Part shown: piece after piece, positions 18,323 through 26,711 of the stretch | Position numbering within the stretch: position 1 is the first letter of the stretch | How the letters are laid out: every line of letters starts with the position of its first letter | Origin: Brasilonema sennae CENA114 | Lineage (GTDB): Bacteria; Cyanobacteriota; Cyanobacteriia; Cyanobacteriales; Nostocaceae | Length of the DNA stretch: 64,000 bases | Direction: 5' to 3' | Assembly: GCF_006968745.1 (NCBI RefSeq) | Contig: NZ_CP030118.1 | Coordinates: forward strand, 4,645,904 to 4,709,903 | Made by a program: the position numbers and the translations under genes | The notes under the pieces: model-generated | Databases searched by the model: none | What the model was told of the DNA's origin: nothing | Seen by the model: only the letters and a program-made list of their open reading frames with translations

Positions 18323-19783
18323 TTATAGTGATGGAACAAGTTTTCTTACTTTACCATCACTCTTAGACGTCACATAGATTTCTCCTGCTTCGTCTATGCC
18401 AAACCGGACATCAGAACGTTCACTGCCAACGATTTTGAGAAAAGAAGTTTCTCGTTTGCCGTCAAAAAGTCTGAGTTCTTTTATCTTTGCCTGTTTACCA
18501 TTAACGAGTTGATTGACAGGCACATGAAAAAAGCGTCCATCATTGCAAAAGTCCGCAAAAATATATTGACCTACCAATTCTGGAATCGCTTTGCCCCTGT
18601 AAACATAACCGCCAGCGATCGCCACCGCATAGTAGCCTGACCAATTAGGTGGTTTGTCATGCTCATATTGAGCAACAGGATATGTGTAACCATAATCAGC
18701 ATCATTTTTAGGTAATGGAAACAGGACATTCTCATTTTTTTCATCAATCACCCAAGTTCCTTCACGGTTTCCCCATCCGTAATTAGCACCTTTGATGCCA
18801 AGATTCACTTCTTCGATAAAAGCTTGACCAATATCGACAATCAACATTTTGCCTTCGCCACCCATATCCCAGCTAAAACGATGGGGGTTACGCAATCCAT
18901 AAGCCCAAATTTCCCCTAGTTTTTTTGGACTAATATTTGGACTACCATCTTTAACAAAAGGATTGTCCTTGGGAATGCCATATTTGCCATTAGCACTATT
19001 ATTGCCGAAAGGGTTAATACGGAGTATCTTACCAAGGGGAGTGCCGAGGTCTTGTCCATTATTTAGAGGATCTGTATCGCTGACAGGAAAGCCATCGCTC
19101 CCACCATCTGCTACTGCAATATACAGCATTCCATAATCTGCATTTCCAGGTTTAGGATTAGGATTGAAGCTTAATTGCCCTATATTATGATCTGGGTAGG
19201 GTTTTTCAATACGAAGGATTTCCCGAAAAGTTCCAGAAAAAGTATTAGCAGCAGGATTGGTAGCTTTCCACTCGCGAATCACTTCGTGATGAGAACTTTC
19301 TATAACCTTGCCTTTGCTATCAAAAATGGTTTTCGTGACTGGAAAATCAGGAATTCGATTATTTTTTTCTTCGCTATGTATAGTGTAAAAAATTCCATTT
19401 TTAGCAAACTCTGGATGAAACGCAAAATAGGAAAAACCCTGTTGTGAAGTTTCATCGCTAAAGCCTGGGCAAACTAAATTTTTTAAATTCATGTATACAG
19501 AAGCTTTCTCGTTCAAAATGACATAAAGCTTGCCACGCATATCATTAACAAATAACCTTCCACTACCATCACCTGCATGAGTCAAAAGATTCAATCGCGC
19601 CACTCTCTCGCGTCCTGCTCCACTTATGGGAATTTGCACAACTTCTTTAAGCCCCACACGGAGATTTGATTTTTCAATTTTGACGGGAATGGGGTTTGTA
19701 ATCTGGGCAGAGGAAATACTTGAAAAAGCCAAAATTGAAAACAAAACAGAGCAGATACAAAAGAAAATATATAATTTTTTCAT
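18323..19783 (-). CDS. Exported PQQ-dependent sugar dehydrogenase-like protein
   Basis: A 486-residue protein beginning MKKLYIFFCICSVLFS, a clear signal peptide, followed by a glucose/sorbosone dehydrogenase beta-propeller. Seen are GDGSGRLFVND, GQLSFNPNPK, the Ca/PQQ-region block GTPLGKILRINPFG, and WAYGLRNPHRFSWD (this last is the hallmark of soluble PQQ glucose dehydrogenase relatives). Expected role: oxidation of aldoses in the periplasm. No PQQ synthesis genes are in the window, so cofactor supply is unknown. ATG 19783 is preferred; a TTG at 19807 would add eight residues. It leads a likely operon with the lactonase and DUF4380 genes. Confidence 0.85.
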   Translation of the reverse strand: MKKLYIFFCICSVLFSILAFSSISSAQITNPIPVKIEKSNLRVGLKEVVQIPISGAGRERVARLNLLTHAGDGSGRLFVNDMRGKLYVILNEKASVYMNLKNLVCPGFSDETSQQGFSYFAFHPEFAKNGIFYTIHSEEKNNRIPDFPVTKTIFDSKGKVIESSHHEVIREWKATNPAANTFSGTFREILRIEKPYPDHNIGQLSFNPNPKPGNADYGMLYIAVADGGSDGFPVSDTDPLNNGQDLGTPLGKILRINPFGNNSANGKYGIPKDNPFVKDGSPNISPKKLGEIWAYGLRNPHRFSWDMGGEGKMLIVDIGQAFIEEVNLGIKGANYGWGNREGTWVIDEKNENVLFPLPKNDADYGYTYPVAQYEHDKPPNWSGYYAVAIAGGYVYRGKAIPELVGQYIFADFCNDGRFFHVPVNQLVNGKQAKIKELRLFDGKRETSFLKIVGSERSDVRFGIDEAGEIYVTSKSDGKVRKLVPSL

Positions 19784-19899
19784 CTTAGAGGATGTTCGGA
19801 AGATCAAAAAAAGCCCATGTAACGGTATTCTGTCAGTATAAACAAATGCGACAGCCTTACACGAGCCATGTCTAATATCTTACTACTGAGCTTCCACTA

Positions 19900-20236
19900 C
19901 ACCACTACAAAATTGGCAGTTTGTCCCAAGCGATCGCCCGTACCAACAGCGTTTATAATTCTCATAAAGAATTCGGACTCATTGTAGACTACATCGGCGT
20001 TACCAAAAACCTCACCTCAGCACAACCAGCTTAGTTCCTTAGAACAAGCCTCCCTTGCCATTGACAAACTTTATTCCAGCGATGAAACTGCCCCTTCCGG
20101 CTGGCATTTCAAGGAACAATTACGCAAAGAACTGCGCCAAAAAGTTCGCGCTTTGGTGTTTCACCTCAAGCTAGAAAATTGGAAAGATATTCCAAGTAAG
20201 GTGGATGAGTATGCGATTAAGCACTATGCAAAATAA
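19900..20236 (+). pseudogene. C-terminal remnant of a type I restriction subunit (hsdR)
   Basis: Reading one frame from about 19900 gives SLSQAIARTNSVYN and KEFGLIVDYIGVTKNL, the end of the HsdR helicase domain, then a TAG at 20032. One base later a second frame gives SGWHFKEQLRKELRQKVRALVFHL and DEYAIKHYAK to a stop at 20236, the typical HsdR C-terminus. A stop, a frameshift and loss of everything upstream make it a dead fragment. No hsdM or hsdS is nearby. Its end overlaps the convergent coiled-coil gene by 13 bases. Confidence 0.65.
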
Positions 20237-21600
20237 GATATATTAAAGTCTTGGCTGTCTAAAAAGGAAGCTTGAGACAATAATATATTTAATTCTGACA
20301 CTAATACTTGATTGCACCAGTATAATGCTTTACCAGTCTTTTTATCCAATTCCCTAACCTTACAAACTAGTAGTGAATTAATCACATATAACTGGCTAAT
20401 AATGTGAAAATAAAAACTTTCAGTTTGTCTCCATTCATTTATCTCTTCTATCCCGAAATCCGGAAAAGAAATTTGAATAAAATATATTAAATTATTATAT
20501 TCTTTTATTGCAGATGAAAAATTCTTTTTATGCAGATCTATATAGATGTCACTCGAATATAGTTGTTCTTTCTCTATTAGTAGGTTTTGGATAAATTTAT
20601 ATCTATCTTTACTATTATCTTCTATATTTTGTTGTTTTTCTGATTTATAACTCTGTTCATTATAAAGATTATCTTTTAAAGAAGTTATTATTTTTTGATT
20701 TTCAGAATTCTCTTCTTTTAAAGCTTGAATATCAGATTCTTTTTGAGCAATCTCGTTTTGAAGATGCTTTAGCGAACTAGTATATTTAGCTTGTAATACG
20801 CTAACTTCTCGCTCTGTATCGCTTAACTTCTGCTTGACGAAATTAATTTCATTTTCTTTAGAACTTATTTGAGATTCTAGACGGTTAATAGCTTGAATAT
20901 CAGATTCTTTTTGACCAAGCTCGTTTTGAAGATGCTTTAGCGAAGTATATCTAGCTTGTAATGCGCTAACTTCTCGGTCTGTATCGCTTAACTTCTGCTT
21001 GACGAAATTAATTTCATTTTCTTTGGAATTTATTTGAGATTCTAGACGGTTAATAGATTGAACTAGCTGGCTGTTTTCCTGTTTGAGTGATTGATTCTCT
21101 TCTACAGCTTTATCTCGCTCCTTGATTAATAATTGAGTCGTCTGAAGAACTAAGTCCCATGTAGCATATTCGAGGTCTTCTCTACCTACAGCACCACCTA
21201 GTTCTTCAATCAATGCTTTTCTGTTAGCTTCTAACTCCTTATTTTTATGCTCCAAAATAGTATTCTCTGCGCGTATTTTTGTTGTAAGTTCTACTGCTTT
21301 ATCGCGCTCCCACAACAAATTAAGAATTTTTTCATCTAGCTTCCAAACTTTTTGTTGAAGAGATTGATGGTTAACAAGAATAACCTGAAGTTCTGCTTCC
21401 TGTTTGTTTGAATTAGCTACTATCACAATTAAAGTTTTTATAATTAAATAAAAATGTCTTATGTCCCCAAAATTATCTGTTTTATCTATTTTTGGTAGCA
21501 AAATTAAATCTTGATTGCTCTTGTTAAATTTTCGGTAAAAAAATAGCAAGATTAAAGTTAGAAAAATAAGGGGTAGAGACAATATCATGCTAAAAACCAT
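20224..21600 (-). CDS. Membrane-anchored coiled-coil protein with internal duplication
   Basis: A 458-residue protein not recognised as any named family. It has an N-terminal membrane segment (about residues 5-22) and perhaps a second hydrophobic stretch (about 51-63). A long coiled coil follows (about 70-330, heptads rich in Glu, Lys, Gln, Leu), then a C-terminal globular part (about 340-458) containing SFPDFGIEEINEW. Residues about 185-295 hold two nearly identical 56-residue units (INRLESQI, SKENEINFVKQKLSD, LKHLQNE, QKESDIQA), encoded by a 168-bp tandem duplication. Low GC compared with neighbours. It may be a scaffold or envelope-tethered protein; function unknown. Confidence 0.7.
   Translation of the reverse strand: MVFSMILSLPLIFLTLILLFFYRKFNKSNQDLILLPKIDKTDNFGDIRHFYLIIKTLIVIVANSNKQEAELQVILVNHQSLQQKVWKLDEKILNLLWERDKAVELTTKIRAENTILEHKNKELEANRKALIEELGGAVGREDLEYATWDLVLQTTQLLIKERDKAVEENQSLKQENSQLVQSINRLESQINSKENEINFVKQKLSDTDREVSALQARYTSLKHLQNELGQKESDIQAINRLESQISSKENEINFVKQKLSDTEREVSVLQAKYTSSLKHLQNEIAQKESDIQALKEENSENQKIITSLKDNLYNEQSYKSEKQQNIEDNSKDRYKFIQNLLIEKEQLYSSDIYIDLHKKNFSSAIKEYNNLIYFIQISFPDFGIEEINEWRQTESFYFHIISQLYVINSLLVCKVRELDKKTGKALYWCNQVLVSELNILLSQASFLDSQDFNISYFA
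20723..21058 (-). repeat. 168-bp tandem duplication inside the coiled-coil gene
   Basis: Two copies of a 168-bp unit; the landmark GCTTGAATATCAGATTC occurs at 20723 and again at 20891. The unit is exactly 56 codons, so the reading frame is kept. Differences are few, indicating a recent duplication. Confidence 0.85.
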
Positions 21601-21932
21601 TTTACTTAATTATTTAAAGTAAATAGGACATTATTATTGTTCGCATGCTGACATTTTGCATCAATAAAAATTGATGGCATTGAGTCACTCAGTATTAAGC
21701 TATAAGTCTTTATTTAGCGAGAAAAGCCAATAAAAATCATGTATTTTTATGCACCTCTTTTTATATTGTACGGTTTTATACGGAGAGGTGCAAGATCTGA
21801 GCATGGGTACTGGTCTAATAATTAACACTTAGGAGTTTTTGTATTGCTATGCCTGTCCTGCAAATCGGTCAAACCAGCGATCGCTCCTAAAATCTTGCTT
21901 TTGCTCAACATTTGTCTTTTACCTCTACGAAC
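21601..21932. other. Intergenic region with a family B repeat end
   Basis: 332 bases. Contains a solitary family B terminus (near 21785-21803) and an AT-rich stretch with the promoter of the coiled-coil gene. No gene is supported; the plus-strand frame from 21844 is the shadow of the ATPase gene end. Confidence 0.4.
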
Positions 21933-24245
21933 TCAGATAGTTTTGGGACGGAAATTACGCAAGCGCAAAGCATTAGTCACGACAGACACTGAACTAAAAG
22001 CCATCGCTCCTCCTGCAATGATTGGGTTGAGCAACCAGCCAAAGATGGGAAACAAAATGCCAGCAGCAATAGGAATTCCAGCAACGTTGTAAATAAAGGC
22101 AAAGAAGAGATTTTGACGTATATTACGAATCGTGGCGCGGCTGAGTTGAATGGTGGTGACAATGCCTTGCAAGTCTCCAGAAATTAAAGTGATATCGCTG
22201 GCTGCGATCGCGACATCTGTTCCTGTACCAATCGCTATCCCCACATCTGCTTGAGCCAAGGCAGGTGCATCATTGATACCATCACCCACCATCGCCACAA
22301 TAGAGTTTCTATTTTCCCTCTTCTTGTCCACAAGAGACACCTGCGCTCGTCTTCTTCTCTCCTCTGCTTGAAGAGATTGAATCACCTGTGCTTTTTGGTC
22401 TGGTCGAACTTCGGCAAAAACGCGGGTAATGCCAACTTCACGGGCGATCGCCTCCGCAGTTTTACGATTATCTCCCGTCAACATCACTACTTCTAAACCG
22501 AGCTTCTGTAGTGCTCTGACAGCAGCTTCACTGTTATGTTTTAGGGCATCTGCAATACCCATCAATCCTTGCATTTCGCCATCTACAGCAATCCAAATCG
22601 CAGTTTTCCCAGCAGCTTCCAACGCAGCTTTGTGTTCTTGGAGGGTATCAGTGTTAATTTCCAGTTCCTCCATCCAGCGTTGTGTCCCTATTTGGACAAG
22701 GTGGTTGGAAACAATAGCTTGCACGCCACTCCCGGCGATCGCTTCAAATTTCTGCACGTCACTCAAATCTACCTGCTGTGATTGAGCATATCTCACAACT
22801 GCTTCAGCTAAAGGATGCTCAGAATTTCTCTCAACTGATGCGGCTAGGTGCAGAAGTTTTAACTCATTACTATCCCTAGTACCGTTGACGGTAACATAGT
22901 CGATAACAGTGGGTTTACCTTGAGTCAGAGTTCCAGTTTTATCCAGCACAATCGTCTGAATTTTGTGTGCCAGTTCTAAGCTTTCTGCTCCTTTGATTAA
23001 AATACCGTTTTCTGCACCTTTACCTGTACCTACCATCACAGAAGTGGGGGTAGCTAAACCCAAAGCACAGGGACAAGCGATAATCAACACACTAACTGTG
23101 GTGATCAGGGCAAATGTCAAGTTGCCGATGATGTAAAACCAGATGATGAAGGTGGCGATCGCAATACCAATAACCACTGGTACAAACCATCCCGTCACAG
23201 AGTCTGCTAATCGTTGAATGGGTGCTTTTGAGCCTTGAGCCTGTTGCACGAGTTGAACAATTTGAGCCAAAACGGTATCTTTTCCTACTCTCGTCGCCCG
23301 GAACTGAAAGCTACCAGTTTTATTAATTGTCGCTCCTATAACTTCGTCTGGTGGCTGCTTTTTCACTGCGACACTTTCGCCGGTAACCATTGATTCATCA
23401 ACAGTAGAAGCGCCTTCTATCACTTCTCCATCAACAGGAATTTTGTCACCTGGACGCACCAAAATCACATCACCAATCTGAACTTCTTGAATGGGAACAT
23501 CAATTTCCTTGCCATTGCGGATAATACGGGCATCTCTTGCTTGTAAACCAATGAGTTGGCGAATGGCATCACTAGTCTGACTCTTTGCGCGATTTTCAAA
23601 AAGTCGCCCCAGCAGAATGAGTGTGATGACAACCGCTGCTGTTTCGTAATACACCTCTGGCATTAAGCCTTGATTGATCAAGAAGTTAGGGAAAACAGTT
23701 GCAAACAACGAGTAGAAAAACGCCGCACTCGTACCCAGTGCAATCAGCGTATCCATTGTTGCTGTGTGGCGCTTCAAACCTTTCCAGGCGTTTACATAGA
23801 ACCTATATCCACACCAAAATTGTACAGGTGCAGTCAGTGCTAATTGAAACCATCCCTGAGACAGCCAAGCAGGAATCAAGGGTAGCTTGAGTCCTGTCAT
23901 CATAGACAGCGAACCCAACACAAGTATGATACTGACAACGCCTCCTACCCAAATTTTACGGGTGAGATCCTGTTCTTCAGCATTCCGGGAAGCTTTCTCG
24001 GCATCCGATTCTCCTGTCAGCATTTCTTGTTCTTGGAGTGAGTAAGCTGAGTATCCTGCATCCTCTACAGCTTGTTGAATCTTCTCCAAGCTGGTTTTTC
24101 TCGGATCATACTTGACACTAGCTTGTTCTGCACCAAAGTTGACATTAGAGTCAATCACTCCAGGAACAGAACGAATTGCTTGTTCAACATTTCTGGCGCA
24201 TGACGCACAACTCATGCCTCGTAGTTTGAGTGTGAGGGTATCCAT
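21933..24245 (-). CDS. copA: Copper-translocating P1B-type ATPase
   Basis: A 770-residue heavy-metal ATPase. The N-terminal metal-binding domain has GMSCASC (Cys13, Cys16). Further on are the TGES actuator loop, the CPCALG transport motif (about residue 391), phosphorylation site DKTGTLT (Asp near 434), HPLAEA of the nucleotide domain, and MVGDGINDAPAL. CPC together with one N-terminal CxxC domain points to Cu(I). In cyanobacteria such pumps sit in the plasma membrane (CtaA type) or thylakoid membrane (PacS type); which one cannot be told from sequence alone. The copper chaperone gene lies 44 bases upstream on the same strand, so they form an operon. Confidence 0.92.
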   Translation of the reverse strand: MDTLTLKLRGMSCASCARNVEQAIRSVPGVIDSNVNFGAEQASVKYDPRKTSLEKIQQAVEDAGYSAYSLQEQEMLTGESDAEKASRNAEEQDLTRKIWVGGVVSIILVLGSLSMMTGLKLPLIPAWLSQGWFQLALTAPVQFWCGYRFYVNAWKGLKRHTATMDTLIALGTSAAFFYSLFATVFPNFLINQGLMPEVYYETAAVVITLILLGRLFENRAKSQTSDAIRQLIGLQARDARIIRNGKEIDVPIQEVQIGDVILVRPGDKIPVDGEVIEGASTVDESMVTGESVAVKKQPPDEVIGATINKTGSFQFRATRVGKDTVLAQIVQLVQQAQGSKAPIQRLADSVTGWFVPVVIGIAIATFIIWFYIIGNLTFALITTVSVLIIACPCALGLATPTSVMVGTGKGAENGILIKGAESLELAHKIQTIVLDKTGTLTQGKPTVIDYVTVNGTRDSNELKLLHLAASVERNSEHPLAEAVVRYAQSQQVDLSDVQKFEAIAGSGVQAIVSNHLVQIGTQRWMEELEINTDTLQEHKAALEAAGKTAIWIAVDGEMQGLMGIADALKHNSEAAVRALQKLGLEVVMLTGDNRKTAEAIAREVGITRVFAEVRPDQKAQVIQSLQAEERRRRAQVSLVDKKRENRNSIVAMVGDGINDAPALAQADVGIAIGTGTDVAIAASDITLISGDLQGIVTTIQLSRATIRNIRQNLFFAFIYNVAGIPIAAGILFPIFGWLLNPIIAGGAMAFSSVSVVTNALRLRNFRPKTI

Positions 24246-24289
24246 TTCACAAACTCCTTTGCACCCTTGAGAGTAGTAGATATCAAAAA

Positions 24290-24484
24290 TCAGGCAACTG
24301 TATATCCAGCTTGTGTAATCGCTTCCTGAATTGCTGTTTGAGAAGCGTTAGTTTTCACGGACACAATTTTGGTTTTGGGATCAGCTTGAACTGTTGCATT
24401 GGCATCAATAGCTTGAACTGCTTTGGTGATAGTGTCTGCACAAGCAGAACAAGCCATATTGGGGACTTGAAGTTGTAGTGTCAT
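24290..24484 (-). CDS. Atx1/CopZ-type copper chaperone
   Basis: A 64-residue heavy-metal-associated domain protein. The metal site is MACSAC (the two Cys of MxCxxC) near residues 10-15, followed by the beta-alpha-beta-beta-alpha-beta pattern and a conserved GY near the C-terminus. It should carry Cu(I) in the cytoplasm and hand it to the adjacent ATPase. Same strand as the ATPase and 44 bases before it, so co-transcribed. Cyanobacterial Atx1 often has a His in loop 5; the matching region here reads QAGYTVA with no His, a detail that may affect donor specificity. Confidence 0.88.
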   Translation of the reverse strand: MTLQLQVPNMACSACADTITKAVQAIDANATVQADPKTKIVSVKTNASQTAIQEAITQAGYTVA

Positions 24485-24529
24485 AAAGGTAAATGATTGA
24501 TTATTAGTGGTGTGTAGTTACAAACAACC

Positions 24530-24621
24530 AGGACTTACGCACGAACAACGTAATCATAGTCATTGCGACCTCTGGGAAGCAATCGCAACCCACTGTTTTT
24601 AGTAGCGCGTGCGTAAGTCCT
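24530..24621. repeat. MITE-like element, family A (copy 2)
   Basis: About 92 bases with perfect inverted ends AGGACTTACGCA and TGCGTAAGTCCT. The interior differs from copy 1 at 8886-8985, so only the ends are conserved, as expected for elements mobilised in trans. Confidence 0.7.
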
Positions 24622-24760
24622 AACAACGTGTTTCGTTTTGAATCTATCTTAAAATCTCTAGTCAACTGGAGAGTCAAGAGGATCTTTTTCTACAGCGTTT
24701 ACCCCTACACCCCTACACCCTTACACCCCTTTCTTGGTCAATCAATCCACTGGACATCCT

Positions 24761-25444
24761 CTAATTCGGCACCGTTAACGCTCTGCCATTATCTTCAGGT
24801 TTCAACGAGAGCAAAAATGGCACCGCTTTTTCTACCCACTTCTTGAGTGGTGTAAATAGGGCTGCATCCTCGCCGTAGCAAATTTCTAGCATCTTAGTGT
24901 AAATGATGCCAGGATTGAGGGGAATTGCTGCCATGCCAGCAGGTAGTTCTTGCGCAAGCGTACGCGTGAGTCCTTCGATTGCCCACTTAGAGGCGCAGTA
25001 AGGAGCAACTTCCGGCGAGGTCGATCTCCCCCAACCCGAACTGAAGTTGACAATAATCCCTTGCTGGCGTTGAATCATCGCTGGCACGAAGTGACGAATC
25101 ACATTAGCAACGCCTTTGATGTTAACATCAATTAACTGCGAGAATTCATCCGATGGTATTTTCCACAAGGGTGCTGGATGATTCATTAAAGCGGCATTGT
25201 TGATCAATAAATCGGGCGAGCCATAGGTTGCGAGAATTCGCTCGACCCATGCTTGCACAGTTGATTCGTCCGCAACATCGACAGAGGTGAAATCATGAGG
25301 AGCAGCAAAGCGCTGGCATAATTTTTCCACAGCTGTGGTTGAGCGCGTACACCCAATCACCGTATGTCCTCGTGCAATAAACTGTTCGGTCATGGCTAAA
25401 CCTAGACCGCGACTCACGCCTGTTATCACTATCTGCTTGGTCAT
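24761..25444 (-). CDS. Short-chain dehydrogenase/reductase
   Basis: A 227-residue Rossmann-fold oxidoreductase of the classical SDR type. Nucleotide-binding glycine motif TGVSRGLG at residues 8-15, NNAA at about 88, catalytic serine in NFSSGWG and the YxxxK pair in YCASK (Tyr and Lys present). The C-terminal substrate region is ordinary. NADP preference is likely from the Arg-containing loop CTRST. Substrate unknown. It lies downstream of a family A repeat and is followed on the other side by heptamer-like repeats, so it appears to be a single-gene unit. Confidence 0.85.
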   Translation of the reverse strand: MTKQIVITGVSRGLGLAMTEQFIARGHTVIGCTRSTTAVEKLCQRFAAPHDFTSVDVADESTVQAWVERILATYGSPDLLINNAALMNHPAPLWKIPSDEFSQLIDVNIKGVANVIRHFVPAMIQRQQGIIVNFSSGWGRSTSPEVAPYCASKWAIEGLTRTLAQELPAGMAAIPLNPGIIYTKMLEICYGEDAALFTPLKKWVEKAVPFLLSLKPEDNGRALTVPN

Positions 25445-25475
25445 CTAGATATCCAATCGCGTTTTTTATTTATAG

Positions 25476-25580
25476 CAGGGAACAGGGAACAGGGAACAGT
25501 GAACAGTAAACAGTAAACAGTGAACAGTAAACAGTGAACAGTAACAACTGATAACTGATCGCTGGTAACTGGTAACTGGC
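25476..25580. repeat. Heptamer STRR array (ACAGGGA / ACAGTGA / ACAGTAA)
   Basis: About ten 7-base units (AACAGGG, AACAGTG, AACAGTA), then a short stretch of AACTGAT/AACTGGT variants. Such short tandemly repeated repetitive sequences are typical of heterocystous cyanobacteria. Arrays of the same kind are at 37168-37280, 41888-42011, 51664-51785 and 56303-56392. Confidence 0.85.
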
Positions 25581-25720
25581 GACTGCTATATGTAGAAGTT
25601 TAGCAGTGATATAGCTTTGGGGCGATCGCATTTACAATGTTGAAATCGATTTGCGGATTTGACGAGTTTGAGTTAGATCTAACTCGCTACAATGGTATTA
25701 GAAATTTGTAGCATAATTGT

Positions 25721-25999
25721 ATGGCAAAGCAGGAAGTTCCACTTGCTGGGGAAGAACTCATTAAAGAAGTCTGTCGGCGGATTCGGGTTGCTCGCAGTTA
25801 TTGGGATGCCCACAACAATGCTGCTTGTCGGGGGGAACGCGATCAGGCGTTAGCTCTTTACAATACCTTAAGCAAGGAACAAAAAGAACAGATTCCGCAA
25901 GTGTTGCGCGTGTGGTTACGTTATCGCAGTGAGAAATACTTTGGGGCACACCGAACACCGCCCAAGTCGGCACGAAAATCCAAAACCCAGATCCGTTAA
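25721..25999 (+). CDS. Conserved-looking small hypothetical protein
   Basis: A 92-residue basic protein I do not recognise. It is predicted to be helical and soluble, with a Trp/Tyr/Arg-rich centre (ARSYWDAHNNAACRGERDQALALYN, written as ARSYWDAHNN and ERDQALALYN) and a Lys/Arg-rich tail (KSARKSKTQIR). The ATG follows a normal AT-rich leader, and codon use includes HIP1-like GCGATC, in keeping with a native gene. A 55-residue gene starts 16 bases after its stop, so the two may be co-expressed. There are no catalytic motifs. Confidence 0.6.
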   Translation: MAKQEVPLAGEELIKEVCRRIRVARSYWDAHNNAACRGERDQALALYNTLSKEQKEQIPQVLRVWLRYRSEKYFGAHRTPPKSARKSKTQIR

Positions 26000-26014
26000 C
26001 GAGCACATATAAAA

Positions 26015-26182
26015 ATGATTAAGCCTAAAAATTTGTATCGCGGACACGTAATAGAAAAAGTTGGTCACGGTAAAAGAGCGGTATTTCAAACAATCATTAA
26101 CGAAAAAGAATGGTCTAGCGTGACTGAATTAGAAGTAAAAACCGCAATTGATGTTTGGATTGATCAAGGAATAGAGCCGTAG
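26015..26182 (+). CDS. Very small hypothetical protein (55 residues)
   Basis: ATG 26015 to TAG 26180-26182 encodes 55 residues beginning MIKPKNLYRGHVIEK and ending VWIDQGIEP. The composition is protein-like: alternating charged and hydrophobic residues, a likely beta-hairpin followed by a helix (ELEVKTAIDVWID). It follows the 92-residue gene by 15 bases on the same strand, suggesting one transcript. I do not recognise the family. The pattern recalls small strand-helix proteins, but no function is claimed. Confidence 0.5.
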   Translation: MIKPKNLYRGHVIEKVGHGKRAVFQTIINEKEWSSVTELEVKTAIDVWIDQGIEP

Positions 26183-26268
26183 TCATTGCGCAGATATCTA
26201 TTTCCTCTTTCCCATTTTACCTCACAATACGGTTCGGTTAAGATCACAACGCCTGCGGCGACAGAGTT

Positions 26269-26306
26269 AAAAAGGGGGTAAAACAGGGTTATAAGCCCCC
26301 CTTTTT
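26269..26306 (+). terminator. Rho-independent-type hairpin before TacAT-1
   Basis: AAAAAGGGGG (26269-26278) pairs with CCCCCCTTTTT (26296-26306) across a 17-base loop, giving a GC-rich stem with a T-run. It would end transcription from the small genes upstream; the A-run on the other side means it could work in both directions. Confidence 0.55.
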
Positions 26307-26320
26307 AAGGGCTTTTAGGT

Positions 26321-26355
26321 GCGATGCTCCGGCAGGGAGCCGCCAAGGGCGATCG
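26321..26355. repeat. Short dispersed repeat (GCGATGCTCC...GGCGATCGC)
   Basis: A 35-base element beginning GCGATGCTCCGGCAGGGAG and ending at a HIP1 site. Related copies lie inside the esterase gene (63519-63556), at 31930-31999, and inverted at 40720-40790. Confidence 0.65.
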
Positions 26356-26383
26356 CATTTAACATAGATTACAGTTTTTATTA

Positions 26384-26405
26384 ATTGGGTGTACATTGGG
26401 AATAC
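26384..26405 (+). promoter_or_regulatory. 11-bp direct repeat upstream of TacAT-1 (possible operator)
   Basis: Two abutting 11-base units, ATTGGGTGTAC and ATTGGGAATAC, end 24 bases before the antitoxin start. A spacing of one helical turn suits cooperative binding by a ribbon-helix-helix antitoxin. Inference only. Confidence 0.35.
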
Positions 26406-26429
26406 GAAGAACGCCATAGGAGAAAAACT

Positions 26430-26711
26430 ATGTTTGAGGCAGAAGCCGCAACGCCCAAAGAATCGCGGCTTTCCATTCGGGCAACGGAGCCACAAAAGGC
26501 GATACTGGCAGAAGCTGCCCGCGTGCGGCACACGAATGTCAGCCAGTTTGTGCTGCAAGCATCACTTGATGCCGCGAATGCGATTCTTGTGCATCAAACA
26601 GAGTTTCGCTTGCCGCCTGAGCAGTGGGAAGCGTTCTGCGAACGTCTTGACGCACCGCCGAAAGTCGTTCCCGCCTTGCAGCGACTCTTTAGCGAACCGG
26701 AACCGTTTTAA
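26430..26711 (+). CDS. DUF1778 (TacA-type) antitoxin, module 1
   Basis: A 93-residue antitoxin. The N-terminal part is a ribbon-helix-helix DNA-binding domain (SRLSIRATEPQKAILAEAA, then NVSQFVLQASLDAA), and the C-terminal tail FRLPPEQWEAFCERLDAPPK is the DUF1778 toxin-neutralising segment. ATG 26430 follows AGGAG closely; an upstream start at 26385 would add 15 unrelated residues. The stop overlaps the toxin ATG by one base (TAATG). Expected to bind its own promoter and neutralise the acetyltransferase. Higher GC and different codon use from neighbours suggest horizontal transfer. Confidence 0.88.
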   Translation: MFEAEAATPKESRLSIRATEPQKAILAEAARVRHTNVSQFVLQASLDAANAILVHQTEFRLPPEQWEAFCERLDAPPKVVPALQRLFSEPEPF

